Assembly: GCA_964035015.1 (NCBI GenBank)
Contig: OZ036006.1
Span: forward strand, 15,186,957 to 15,250,956
From: Corallium rubrum
Lineage: Eukaryota > Cnidaria > Anthozoa > Scleralcyonacea > Coralliidae
Direction of reading: 5' to 3'
DNA length: 64,000 nucleotides
Numbering within the stretch: position 1 is the stretch's first letter; each line of letters opens with the position of its first letter. Positions 12,748 to 23,974 of the stretch are shown here, piece by piece. Both the position numbers and the translations under genes were made by a program. The notes under the pieces are model-generated. The model saw only the letters and a list, made by a program, of their open reading frames with translations, was not told the DNA's origin and did not search any database.

Positions 12748-13078
12748 AGGGATTTATGGTGAAGGAAAATTCGAGTGTAGAATATATATATTTTAAGACC
12801 AAACCGGGACCAGTTGCGAAAAATGCAACTACACAGGCCTTCCGGCAGGAATTGAAACCATGAGCTCGCGATCAAGCTCTCGGCAACGGCCTGCGTGACT
12901 CAGTGGTCAGAGCATTACACTATAATCGCAAGGTCGTGGGTTCAATTCATGCCGGAAGGCCTGCGTAGTTGCATTTTTCGCAACTGGTCCCGGTTTGGTC
13001 TTAAAATGTATATATTCTACACTCGAATTTTCCTTCACCATAAATCCCTAGAACATGCCATGTAATCGAGTGAAATGC

Positions 13079-13080
<2 letters not shown>
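12748..13080 (+). mobile_element. tRNA-derived SINE copy with inverted arms
   Basis: A tRNA-like core (about 12890-12961) has an A-box-like GTGACTCAGTGGTCAGAGC and a B-box-like GGGTTCAATTC. It is flanked by inverted arms containing TTCTACACTCGAATTTTCCT. The anticodon-loop triplet differs among copies, so this is a repeat and not a working tRNA. Related copies occur at 24.0-25.3 kb. Confidence 0.75.
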
Positions 13081-13127
<47 letters not shown>

Positions 13128-13797
13128 TGGTACGGTGTCACGCGGCAAGAATTGTCGGGCACTGGTGATTAGCGGCGAAGAAAACTATAAACTCTCAAGC
13201 AAATAGTATTTTGCTTTCGTTTATTTAAACGAAACGAAATGGAGCACGAAGAAAAGAAGGATACAAACAACTCGTTTAATATATCTTGAAGAGAAACCAG
13301 AGCACTTGAAGAAACCAAACGCCGTATGGTAAACAAAATCTCGATCTGAATTGCAGTGTTTGTAGTAACTCCGTGGTCAAAATGTCAAATCATTTTAAAG
13401 TTAACGGTAGGATTCTTGTTGCTTTCATGTTTTCGCTTATTAACCTACACAATATACAGCTTCACGTTTTCGTGCTTTCCCTTTGCTCGATCGTCCAAAC
13501 AATAAATCAGCTTAACTAAAGCTAACTTAAAAGTAAAACACTACCTTTATACAGTATAAAGCTTAATTGTATTATTACATGTAAATACTCATGGTATTTC
13601 CAAATTTTTGACTGAAACATTGTCTGTTTAATACTTTTTTCTAGAATTTGATTCTACCGAATTGTTTTTATCTCGGACTCTATTTTAAATGAAATTTTGG
13701 GCTGTTGCCTTTAAATTCTGCCTTTGCAAAACATGCATGTATATGTATAGGGAAGCCATTTAAAGCTTGTTAAAATAATCCCTTTTGAAACCTCCTA

Positions 13798-14255
13798 TAT
13801 ACTAGAAATACATGAATGCAACAACCCCTCGCCCGCTTTTATTAAATTCTTTTTTGAAACACCCCCCACCCATCCATCCACTCTGATTAAAGTAAGCACT
13901 GATGTACAGCCAATATAAAAACAAACAGATATATAAACAAATGATAATCCTCAAGATAATTCTACATATCAAAGCAAAACTTAGATTTCATTATTAAATT
14001 CTGGTTGTACAAAATATGTTTTTATAAAAACATATTTTGTACAACAAGAATTTAATAATGAAATCTAAGTTTTGCTTTGATATGTAGAATTATCTTGAGG
14101 ATTATCATTTGTTTATATATCTGTTTGTTTTTATATTGGCTGTACATCAGTGCTTATTTTAATCAGAGTGGATGGATGGGTGGGGGGGTGTTTCAAAAAA
14201 GCATTTAATAAAAGCTGGCGAGGGGTTGTTGCATTCATGTATTTCTAGTATATAT
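13798..14255. repeat. Long near-perfect palindrome
   Basis: Two arms of about 225 bp are reverse complements with few differences and almost no spacer, centred near 14025 (ATGTTTTTATAAAAACAT). The arm sequence is the single-copy segment A at 44.3-44.55 kb, so the palindrome arose by inverted duplication of part of a dispersed repeat. Confidence 0.85.
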
Positions 14256-16077
14256 ATAGCCTACGGTAGGATGTTCGAGTTGCCTAGTAAAAATTTGGGG
14301 GGACTGGTAACAATATGAAGCAACAGAAATTGATTGGCTGACGTCAACATTTAAAATCGTTTAGTGATCACGATAGCAAGATAAACCGTCTTTTAATATT
14401 GCGAAATCATTTATACGAGAATAAAGAAAGTCGCTTTTTGGATCAGTTAGTACATCTCTTCCGAAGGAACAGAAAGAAAAACTGCGGAAAAACTGTTGAC
14501 TGTGAGTAGAATGGAAATTAAAAGAGGGCAGCAAGAATAAACCAGAAGGTATAAAACTTCCGTACTAAGACTAAATCACTAAAAGTAAGCTTATTAAATT
14601 TTTCGTATTTTCTCGACCACTGAAAAGATATTTTCGAATGAAAGTTTCCCTTTTGTTTTATCTTGAGAGATATCAATTTTATTACGTTGAGGGTTTTTGC
14701 TGTGTTTTGCTGAAGACGCCAATAGTTAGGACGTGATATATATGTTTTATATATTTTCTTGACACATCTATTTTTGAAGGAAAATTTACCGTTTGATTCA
14801 TCAAAACAGGCTGTTTATACTACCTTATTTTTGTTTTCTCTTTTTTCTGGTTTTCAAGCACTTAAATAGATTCGCTAATTTGTTTTCTGTAGTGTTTTTC
14901 GACGTGTTTTTCAGTGTTTTTGACTTTGACGTTAACTTAATTACTGATAGGAACTTTGTCAATTTTCTCCGCTGTTTTTCATATTTTTCACTGAAACCTT
15001 GCCTGTTACTTTTTGGCAATATGATTGTATTGATCAGTTTGTTTTTAGTTCTATTGTACTTTCGAGCTATTAATTTTAATACTTTGGTTTTTCTGTCATT
15101 GTGAAACAGACAAGGAACCCATTTAAACGCTTGAGAAATCTAAAATAAGATTGATCAAGATTACTTTGGCAACGTCCAGGTAAACGGAATATTATTTTAC
15201 GATCATACAGCGCGTAAACTATAAGTTTTCTTTTTTGTTCAACTTAGCAATTCATGTAGTTGAAACAATTGGTCACTGAGATTATCGTTTGTTTTTTCCG
15301 TGTCTCACTGAGAATGCCATGCAGTCGGACGACTAAATATTTTCCAATAAAGATTTGGGTTTTTTTTTGCTTCATCTTGACAGTCCGATTTTACTGCGCA
15401 ATATTTACTTTGGTTCGATGACAGGAGCCAAATTGTAACAACTGCATGAGACATGGCGGAAGGGGTGTTATAATATTTTAAGAAAAACTAATCGGATGCT
15501 TATTTAAAGAAGGGGTGTTACAAAAATTATGTAAAAGCGGGCGAGGGGTTGTTGCCTTAATGTGTTTCTAGTATACATTCTAAATCCCGTACACAACCTC
15601 GGTTTGCTATCTGAGTTGTTGTGATTTAATGGTTAAAGCGTCTGGCTTGAATCCGGAAGGTTCGGCAGCGTCAAGTGCAATCTATAACACTGTATGGCGA
15701 TAGTATGTGGGTTTTAACATCTAACGACAGCTTGTATATAGCAAAAGCAAACAAGCATTGCGAACTAAAGTAAACCTCTAGGTATAGGAAGTATTATTTT
15801 AGAAAAAGTGGAAAACTGAAAAGGTTGTAAACTGCCAAAATCTTTAAAATTTTTCAGCAAAATACTGACGTTATGAGCGGAATCCTTTTTCATTGAACCG
15901 GGTAAAATGTAAATACTCTATATAATGAGGAGCTGCGTTCAAAATTTCTTTATTTTGTTTCAAATTAAAGATCCTGGCTTTTTAACACTTTTCACTTTGC
16001 TCACTACAAACTCTAATCTAAAAGTACCATATTTGTAACCTACTAAAATATTGTATTTTATTAATCGAAAAAACTTT

Positions 16078-16131
<54 letters not shown>

Positions 16132-16690
16132 ACACTCAGTCTTCGTTTGTTTCGTAACACATCACTAGCCTACCTAATTTCTGAACTTTTTGCATTTGCC
16201 ATAATCCTGGCTACCCAGTCAGTTCTTGGGTAGGCTGGAAAGAAAACAGTGGAAATGAAAAGGTCGAGCAACATTTGAAAAATGTTGCCGGCCAGAATGG
16301 TCTTGGTTTTGTAATGTGTTCCTGGAATCCACTGTATAGTGAACGAGCCATAAGAAAATCCGTGTAGATCTTGGCGATGGAGAGAGGGATATTTTTGAAC
16401 GTATTGCAATTGGAGCTTGGAATAGTAAGATTAACTAATTTCAAGTTTAGGCGGTTACGAAAAAAAAGCCAGTAAAGGTAGAGCTAGGCTAGTCAAACTT
16501 CGTCGATGCGAAATAAGCAGGTAATAACAACAACACTATTTCATGCATTGTGTAGTTTCTAAAATTAAAATTTTTAATTTTCAAGAAAAAATAAGGAGAC
16601 ACCTTATTGGGCGATGCAGGCTACTCTGTTAATTTTAAATAATATTTGTCAACGCGATAAAAACTAATTACAGTAAAATTAAAATATGTT
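14256..16690. other. Intronic, no supported gene
   Basis: AT-rich sequence without a recognisable exon. It contains a fragment of segment A at about 15460-15580 and a weak tRNA-like fold at about 15618-15680 (the paired TCTGG and CCGGA around a 7-nt loop, then GGTTCGG). It also contains an (AT)n tract at 16084-16129. ORFs here are short and domainless. Confidence 0.5.
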
Positions 16691-16696
16691 ACTTAC

Positions 16697-16798
16697 ATTT
16701 ACAACGACATGTCTGGCACCCATTTTCATCAACAATATAATTAGATGCATCTCCGCCTTCAGGACAAGGCAGACATTTGCGAACTGGACACTCGTACT
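16697..16798 (-). CDS. Internal exon: antistasin-like module
   Basis: A 102-bp exon between an acceptor (ATATTTAG) and a consensus donor (GTAAGT), phase 1 at both ends. The peptide has CPVRKC, a CPEGG segment and ends in DENGCQTCRCK. This is the hallmark of antistasin-like domains, small disulfide-rich inhibitors of serine proteases of the trypsin/factor Xa type first known from leeches and common in cnidarians. It is too short for ordinary ORF finding. Strand, phase and cysteine density match the exons on both sides, and I assign it to the same gene. The inhibitory specificity cannot be read from the sequence. Confidence 0.8.
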
Positions 16799-16861
16799 CT
16801 AAATATAGATTCATAAATTTAAGAGTAAATCAGAAAAGCTGAAAACTTTTTAAAAATTACT

Positions 16862-17350
16862 TAATAAGAGTCCGGGCGTAGGGCCGAAGGCCTGTTGCCC
16901 GGTGGGTGTGCTAATCTCGACACACGTGGAGTCATTTTACACGCTTGTACAAGCGTGATATGCGAACGAATGTCTGTGATCTGAATATTTATTTGTATGT
17001 GTGGACGGGTGTCACGCGGTAAAAACAGTTGGGCACTGGTGACTAACAATGAAGAATAACTAAATCTGTATATTTTGCAATACACTGAAAATTTACGTTT
17101 CACGAAACGAAATGAAGCTCTTAATTTAAAACAGAACAACGAAGAGAAGAAGAAAACAAACAGCCGGTTTAATATATCTTGAAGAGAAACTTTCTGACCT
17201 GAAGAATCAAAACGCCGTATGGTAAACAAAAACTCGATCTGTATTTGCAGTGTTTGTGGTCACTCAGACACCGTGGTCTCATAATAATAACACCGTGGTC
17301 GTAATAATATATTCGGTGAGGGGTTTGTTGCATTGATGTAATTTTTAGTA
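16862..17350. repeat. Partial copy of composite repeat (segments C and B)
   Basis: It shares GAAGGCCTGTTGCCCGG-like C sequence, then TTTAATATATCTTGAAGAG and CGCCGTATGGTAAACAAAA of segment B, with 13.1-13.4 kb, and ends near GAGGGGTTTGTTGCATTGAT. Diverged; no coding potential. Confidence 0.75.
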
Positions 17351-18030
17351 ATGGATTTTAACCCTTCAACCTCAAAGGACGCGCATACAGTTTACACGTC
17401 TTTCGTCTTTACAGCTGGTTAAGTATTTTAGTTAAATAAATAAGTATTTTGCAGTCGACTGGAAACTGTTGAGGTGCTGGTAAAAGGTATATACAGTATT
17501 TACAATGTGAACAGTCGTGTTGTATGTAATATAATAATAAATAAACGCAAGTTGAAGTACGCGAGAGGCTAATGGGACGTAGCCAGGGGTGAAACCGTTG
17601 AATAGTTGGGTATACCCCCACCTCTTACAAAACAAAGATATGTTAGTACGACAATTATAGAATTGAAGACATTTTATGAGGTCAAACTGGTCTTCATTAT
17701 TTTTATGCAATAAAAAGCTAAGAAATTAAAATTTAAAGCTTTAGGTTTTCTGTGATACAATCTTTGGCGCAGACCGCATGTATCCCAGGAAATCCTTCGC
17801 TGTCGAGCTACTGACATTCAGCGGCAAATTCCTGGCTACGTGCCTGAGGGAGTGTAGCTATATTCAATACGACAGCGATACAAATATTGTAAATAACTTG
17901 TGGTATTCATGCATTAAACCGTTTCGTATCCGTCAAGAATCCAATTAGGTTCCATATACAAAAATGCATGAAAGACCATGACAGTTATGTTAATATGTTA
18001 ATATAGGATCTTCAACAGTTTAAATAAAGA

Positions 18031-18078
<48 letters not shown>

Positions 18079-19419
18079 CATTATTATTATTAATATAGCA
18101 TACTTGATATTCAAGTCAACTAGTTTTTAGAAGTACCACTACTTAAATAGTTTACTCGAAGCACTGAGAGTTTTGTGGTCTTCTTGCAGGCATTCTACTT
18201 GACAAAAATAAATAAGATAATTAATTTCAAATTTGAACCGAATCTTTTCCACTAATTTAAATGTTGGTCGCCATGCAGCCTTTTTTATTCTCTACGCGGA
18301 AAGCCTGGTTGGTAATTACCATAAAAATCCTTTATATAATGAGTTTGACTCCTTTTGGCTCCAAAATTTACACCGTAGTTCATTTTTGCTACACAGTTGA
18401 ATTTGTTTAAAACTGCACTGCTTTCTGTCAATCAAAATTTAGATTTTTATGTCTATTATCAACGCATAAATACTGTAGTATTCTTTGAAAGTTTTCATGC
18501 CGATCGATAACGTAAATTAGACAAATTTTGTGGAAACACCACGTAAAATATTTATTTGCTAAGCTTTCGGCCTATTCATTACCAGAAATTTGGATGGTGG
18601 CGCGCGTGCGTATTAAGGACAATAATAATGTTGATTCTCAACAGTAAATAATAAGGAGAGCACATAATAATTCAAATTTTGCTTAAACGGTTACATATTT
18701 CTTCTTTGCCCGACTCCATTTGACTTCAGCATGGACTAAGGAACAGTTATAACTAAAAAACGTTTGCTTACTTCGACGACAAAGTACTTCCCTAGCTCGT
18801 CTTATTTTTGCACTGAAAGCGCCACTGTCCATAGTGTTAGCCATAGTAATCTTTACAAACAGGTTCTAGAAATTGGCCAAATTCAATTTTTACCAGGGAG
18901 CATGCCCCTGGACCCTCCTAGAAGGGATTTGTCGCACAATGCTATCTTCGTGGCCACGGCCCTGAGACACTAAAAGATTCTGTTCCCTAAAAACGCTTTT
19001 CCAATTGCAGTGACCGTTTAATTAAGAACAGAAACCATGAAGGTCCCTTTCCACGAATGGCCCCCCCACTGGCAAATCCTTAAAAAAGGCCCTGCCAAAT
19101 TGACCAACAACATTACGGGCGATGCGAAGTGCCCGACTCGCATTGCATTTGGCATGAGTTAGTCTATTTTAAGAGCACATAAAGGTCCGCATTTGTCTCT
19201 GGCATAGTACTTCCAAAAGCATTTGAACTTGCTTGATTTCACAGTCCTTTTCGTGCACGATTTAGGCGAATTCTAAAGAACTCAATGACCTGAATAATGA
19301 GAAACACTAGAATACAGTAGAATCACACTCATTATAAATTCTAGAATACATAATTATATTATTAGGCGAATATAGCCGCTGACCGAGAGCAGCGGCACAA
19401 ATGACCCAAATTTCTGGTA
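17351..19419. other. Intronic, no supported gene; (ATT)n tract
   Basis: AT-rich intron. A (TTA)n run of about 60 bp at 18033-18092 follows AATAAAGATTT, which looks like the 3' tail of a decayed LINE. A degenerate Penelope-type fragment (GCTAAGCTTTCGGCC) is at about 18555-18575. Nothing else is assigned. Confidence 0.5.
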
Positions 19420-19611
19420 ATGTGACTCAGGCCTTCATCAGAGCAATAACAACAAGCTGTTGGCTCACGCCATTTATAAACTAAGCAACGCATGATCAAT
19501 TAAATCACGTAAGAATACGACGAAATACCTGAAACAACATTGTAAAATTTTCTACGAGTCCACGAGATTCGTTCTCTTACCAAAGCAATCACACACAGCA
19601 GTGAACCCAAA

Positions 19612-19929
19612 TTGTTCAAGGTACTTTTCACACATAAAGATGATGTGTATATCTTATCTACGACTGGAGTGTGTCGCATTCCTTGGGAGTGTGGCTTGGT
19701 ATACATCAGGGAAACGGGAAGGAATCTCTCAAATCGCCGGAAGGAGCACAAGTCATGTTGCATAAAAGCCCAACATGATAAATCTTCTGTTTCTAAACAC
19801 GCTTGGAAGTATGACCATCGTGTTAAGTGGGAAAATTCGTCACTGTTAGCCAGCGACAAGCAATACTTCACGCGAAGAACAAGGGAATCCATTGAGATTG
19901 CAAAACATCACACTATCTCTCAGGAATGA
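19612..19929 (+). pseudogene. GIY-YIG endonuclease domain of a Penelope-like element
   Basis: The frame encodes a GVCRIPWECGLVYIRETGR start, an RRKEHKSCC segment, a KHAWKYDHRVKW segment and a RRTRESIEIAKH end. These blocks are characteristic of the GIY-YIG nuclease at the C terminus of Penelope-like retroelement polyproteins, which nicks target DNA. Only the last about 100 codons remain, without the RT and without a proper start. The invariant glycine of the YIG motif is replaced (YIR), which suggests inactivity. It ends in TGA close to the right inverted repeat. Confidence 0.8.
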
Positions 19930-20084
19930 CAGCCATTGAACAGTACGTTGGTGTGCTCTATTCGGAGAACCTTCTTGATTTTAACGTGATACGCCAAAAA
20001 TTAACGTGATACGCCATTGTATTCTTACGTGATTTAATTGATCAGTGGCTTAGTTTATAAATGACGTGAGCCAACAGCTTGTTA

Positions 20085-20135
20085 TTATTGCTCTGATGAA
20101 GGTCTGAGTCAAGAGGCCGAAAGCTTAGCAATTAA
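20085..20135 (+). ncRNA. Hammerhead ribozyme motif (Penelope type)
   Basis: TTATTGC pairs with GCAATTAA (stem I, one bulge). CTGATGA and GAAA form the conserved core, separated by a 5-bp stem II GGTCT/AGGCC with loop GAGTCAAG. Stem III is reduced to a single pair around GCT. The predicted self-cleavage is after the A of GCTTA (20127). This minimal form with very short stem III is what has been described for Penelope-like elements. The mirrored copy at 19430 keeps CTGATGA but has lost the GAAA half. Confidence 0.75.
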
Positions 20136-20140
20136 ATATT

Positions 20141-21235
20141 TAATTTACGTTGGTGTTTCCAAGTAATATAGCTAGTATTTAGTATAAGTTTTATACGGTA
20201 TATATTGCTAATCTTTCGACCTGTTGACTCCTTCATCAAAACAACTTCTGAGTAAAATTAAAATAATAGATTATAGCACAATGATTCTTACTTACTGAAA
20301 CTGACTTACGTATTTATAAGGATCTCAGAAAGTCCGACTACCTTATACAACATTCGAAATTTGACTAAACATTCAGTTGTTTACAAAATAATAATATCAT
20401 TAACAGATGCAAGAAATGGCTGTTTATTTTCTAATTTGCTACATTTTTGTTGCTTTTTGCGCCATGAAAACACAGAAAAACTCTTACAAATAAATAAATC
20501 GAATAAAAAAATAGGCAAGTAATGAAAGAGAAGTTATAAAATAACCGTAAGTAAATGAACGACAACACGCACTCTGATTGGCTATTGGGTCAAGCAAGCG
20601 TGACATTATAACTCCATAACGGAACGGCACACGAGATACTTCGCGACGATTTTGTCGTTTTTGATTAATTTTATGTGGATTTATTTGTGTTAATTACGTG
20701 ATTAGAGAAATATCCAAGTAATTTTTTTACTTTCGTTTATGATTATAAACGAAAGTAAAAAATTACTTGGATATATCCTCTAATCACGTAATTAACACAG
20801 TACATTTTAATTAATTAATATGCCCGTAATGATTTTAATTAATTAATTAAGTGCATTTTCATCGCTAAAATCGCCGACGTGCTGTACGAGGTTTGGTAAC
20901 AACCTCGTCATGAAACAGGTAGTCTGTTTGGGGGTTTTTTGTTTACTTTTCTTGGGTTTATTGACTCGGTAAACGCACGCGACACGTTTTTTATTCCTTA
21001 AATATGTCATTGATGAGAAATAAGCGTTCTGTGTCAATAGAATTTGAATTTTATGGAAATCATTCCAGATTTTGCAAACAGAGTTGTAAATTTCGCAAGA
21101 TATTAAAAAAACTACTAAAGTTGGACGTATGGAATTTCCCAAATGAAATGAAATGAAATGCACTCGTTAGAATGTCTATTAAGTTTTCTGTTGAATATTT
21201 TATCAACATCAATTACCAAAAACGTAAATACTTAC
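20141..21235. other. Intronic, no supported gene; 114-bp palindrome
   Basis: No exon is recognisable. A palindrome at 20686-20799 has arms from TGTGTTAATTACGTGATTAG through TTTCGTTTA with a 4-nt centre and is MITE-like. The rest is AT-rich intron. Confidence 0.6.
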
Positions 21236-21388
21236 CGTCGCAATCTACCTTTTTGCCATTAACAAAAAAATCAGCATTACATCCACCACAATAATTAGCA
21301 ACGCATTTTGCCGTTGGATATGCCTTACATTTTGTCACCTCACAAGGATCTGCTTTGCACTGAACAGTGGGCACTCCAGGTGGACAAC
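21236..21388 (-). CDS. Internal exon: YCGGC-type cysteine-rich module, copy 3
   Basis: A 153-bp exon with acceptor TTATAG and donor CGACG/GTAAGT, phase 1 at both ends. The peptide reads CPPGVPTVQC, then DPCEVTKCKAYPTAKC, then NYCGGCNADFFVNGKKVDC. This small disulfide-rich unit (C...DPC...C.YP.A.C...YCGGC.A.F...G..V.C) recurs in secreted multidomain proteins of cnidarians and other marine invertebrates. I know no firm biochemical function for it. It is very similar to the exon at 26049-26204, so the two arose by exon duplication. Confidence 0.8.
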
Positions 21389-23097
21389 CTATAATTAATA
21401 GTATCATTAGGTTGCGCATGTACAAGACCGTGTTACTTTCTGTTCAAAACCAATGCTGGCTGACTTCGACGAAAGCAAAAAGATCGTGTAGGAAGGGTCA
21501 TAATTTCTCGTTAGTGGATTTTCCGCGTGACGAGTAATATCGTCAGCGTTATTCAGAGTAAAATACATAAACTTGAGCCACGGTCGCGTCGAATAAAATT
21601 GAAGCATTTAAATTCGTCTTTTACGATTGTGTCGTTTAGCGTTAATAATTCTAAGAAGCATTACAAGGGGACGCTACAGAAAGATAAAAGGTAGAAACAA
21701 TTTGAAAAAAAAGGTCCCTTGTCTAAAATGTAGTTAATCTTATTCGTACTCCCCTGAGAGTTTCTTATTAGTAATAGCATAAAAAGAGGTGTATTCGCGT
21801 TTAATAGCTAATGCACCTCTTTTTATGCTATTCCTTTGTAATGTCATAGTTGCGGGGTTTCTTTTGTTGTCACCTCCGTTGAGTCAAACCGTGTAGGATT
21901 AGTTCTAATCAGAGAAAAAATGAATATAATGTGGTATATCAGTTGTATATTAAAACAAAATAATTTCCCGCGAACATGATATTATTAAACCTTAATTGCA
22001 AAAGATGTGTTCATCATTTAGTCACTTGCCCGATATAGATTCTTAAGTTTTTTCTTCCTTGCATATTAATTCAAAATGATTCTATTTACGTGGAACTTAA
22101 AATCTCATGAAGTGTCTTTTTTAGTACCTGTATACACGAGCACCTTCAAATTGCATGTATCCTTCACATGGGATATTCTATTTTTCAGAAAGGAACTAAA
22201 GTTTGTTCGGGCTTAGTTTTAGTTAAAATGTTTAAATTAAAGTTACAAAACCAGTTGTGGATGAGGTTGGTATAGGTCTACGAGGTATAGTATGTTGGAT
22301 TAGCGTATAAGCTAAGTAAGTATAGTAAACTAAGTTTCAGCGTGCAAGGAGTACACTTGGGAAACCTAGGGTCAATGGGTCGACATGCGATGATTGTTTT
22401 GGTTGGCGTGGCCCGTTTACAAGATTGAAAATTGTTGGGCCTTAGCAGGTTCTTTGTAGGTTTTTCTCAATTTTTTCTCAAGTCTTCTCTTCTAGCATGG
22501 TTTTTGTTTCGTTCCCCGCAGGAACGAAACTGTTACTGTATTAGCTTTCCATTGACATCACAAAAGAAACTGTCATCACAGATGAAAATCGTCCAATCGT
22601 AGTGCAGTGTTGTTGACATAACTGCATGTGATCTTATCCAATGAAATCAAAATTCCGCATAAAAAATTTAGTTGGAGGCGTGGTTAAACGCCAAAACGAA
22701 GTGAAAATATTGCTGATCTAGAGTAATTTGAAGACGTAAACAATCCCGTGCGAAGCGAATCATCAATCTTGTGCTGTAGAAAGTAGAAACTTCCCCCTCG
22801 TTGAACTCGAGAATGCATTCGTTATGTATGGCAACTGCGCGTTCCAAAAGGTCGGTCGCACTGTTTCACGCGTGTCTAATAATTTTAAAATATAGCTATT
22901 TTATGAACAATGTCAAAAGTTTGAAGCTTATCATTTATTTGTGGCCCATCTAAATGGATTATTCTGATTCGAGAATTAAACTATGACCTATGACGACGAA
23001 AATGATGATAGTCCGTTATTGACCTAATTTATATTGATCCTTTTGGCCTTGGAAATTTATGGATTTGCTATTGGCGATTATTCAATAAATACCGCGG
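21389..23097. other. Intronic, no supported gene; hairpin and repeat remnants
   Basis: A perfect 19-bp stem (AATAGCATAAAAAGAGGTG with its complement) lies at 21773-21832. A degraded relative of the 27.2-kb MITE end is at about 21580-21645, and a short hairpin (GTTTCGTTCC...GGAACGAAAC) at about 22507. There are no exons with usable boundaries. Confidence 0.55.
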
Positions 23098-23325
23098 TGT
23101 CATAAATAAATCAGCTGCATGAAATTTAAATGCGACGTGCTAGCGTCTCGCAATTTTCCCAAGAAAGCAATTATTTTGGTAACGTTTTATTTTCCTCCTA
23201 TAGACGGTCAGAAGAGTATTGCTACTGAATAGAAGATTTACGTTGCCAAAATAATTGCGTTCTCACGAAAATCGCGAGACCGCTAGCACGTCACATTTAA
23301 ATTCAGTCGAATTTATGCGACTGCG
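23098..23325. repeat. Palindromic MITE-like element
   Basis: Arms containing CGTGCTAGCGTCTCGC and AAGCAATTATTTTGGTAACGT are mirrored by ACGTTGCCAAAATAATTG and GCGAGACCGCTAGCACG around a spacer near 23200. There is no coding sequence. Confidence 0.7.
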
Positions 23326-23974
23326 AATAACCTGAAATAATCAATAGAGCCTGCCATCTGGACTGCGGAGGAGAGAGTAATCCGTCATGATCAGACGGTA
23401 CAACGTCTGAAATGTGTGTTCGTTTTATTAGACGAAGCTTAAATTATTTTTTTGTAGTTTTATTATAATCTTCTCGCTTCAGTATATTTCTAGTTTCTTT
23501 ATATGCAAAACAAAAATCGTCTAAATTAAATTTGTCGTATGAAACGCAGGCGCGTAGTAAAAATTGTCGTACATGGGGGAAATAATTAGTTGAGCTAAAA
23601 TTCGTCATTGCTGTTGAAACAGACCCTCATAAACGACTGACCGGAACGAAACAGATATTTCTTTTAAGAAATAGTTTCTTGTTGTCAATAACCTTGTCTA
23701 AACTTGTATACGTTTTGGGACAAATTGCGTACTTAAGGTTTTCTAGCTCAAAATACCTTTTTGCTGCTGAAATTTTTAGGCAACTGCAGAATGCGTCGTT
23801 TTCAGTGCTTGACGTCGGGATCAACCCTTTGAATACTTTCAATTATCCGTCTATTTTAAACTAAATCATCTTACTGTAATAGGCCTATTGATTTCGGAGG
23901 GGGCTGAGTTCAACATGAGGTGCCGATAATGGCGCATCCTGTATAGTAATAAATAGCGGGCCATTATGAGTATT

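Larger units (their letters stand above)
12555..14255. repeat. Composite dispersed repeat (segments C, SINE, B, A) with long palindrome
   Basis: From left to right there is a GC-rich segment (C, to about 12700), (AT)n, a SINE-like palindrome (12748-13080), (AT)n, a segment B (about 13125-13795) and a long inverted repeat A. Segments A, B and C recur in opposite orientation at 44.3-45.4 kb and partly at 16.86-17.35, 43.16-43.31 and 45.65-46.58 kb. No protein is encoded. In the outward direction segment A ends in ...TTTCTAG followed by T, which is compatible with a Helitron-type end but not diagnostic. Confidence 0.75.
19420..20140 (+). mobile_element. Penelope-like element 3' part with inverted terminal repeats
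   Basis: A GIY-YIG-like reading frame is enclosed by inverted repeats of about 95 bp: 19424-19516 and 20012-20107 both contain the GCTCTGATGAAGG core, AACAGCTTGTTATT or its complement, and TTACGTGATTTAATTGATCA. Penelope-like elements combine RT with a C-terminal GIY-YIG endonuclease and have LTR-like repeats in either orientation that carry hammerhead ribozymes. The RT is absent, so this is a 5' truncated copy. Confidence 0.75.

Noticed and set aside
15618..15680. tRNA-like fold with GGTTCGG B-box-like motif
   Set aside because: No complete cloverleaf and no clear acceptor stem; at best an old SINE fragment.
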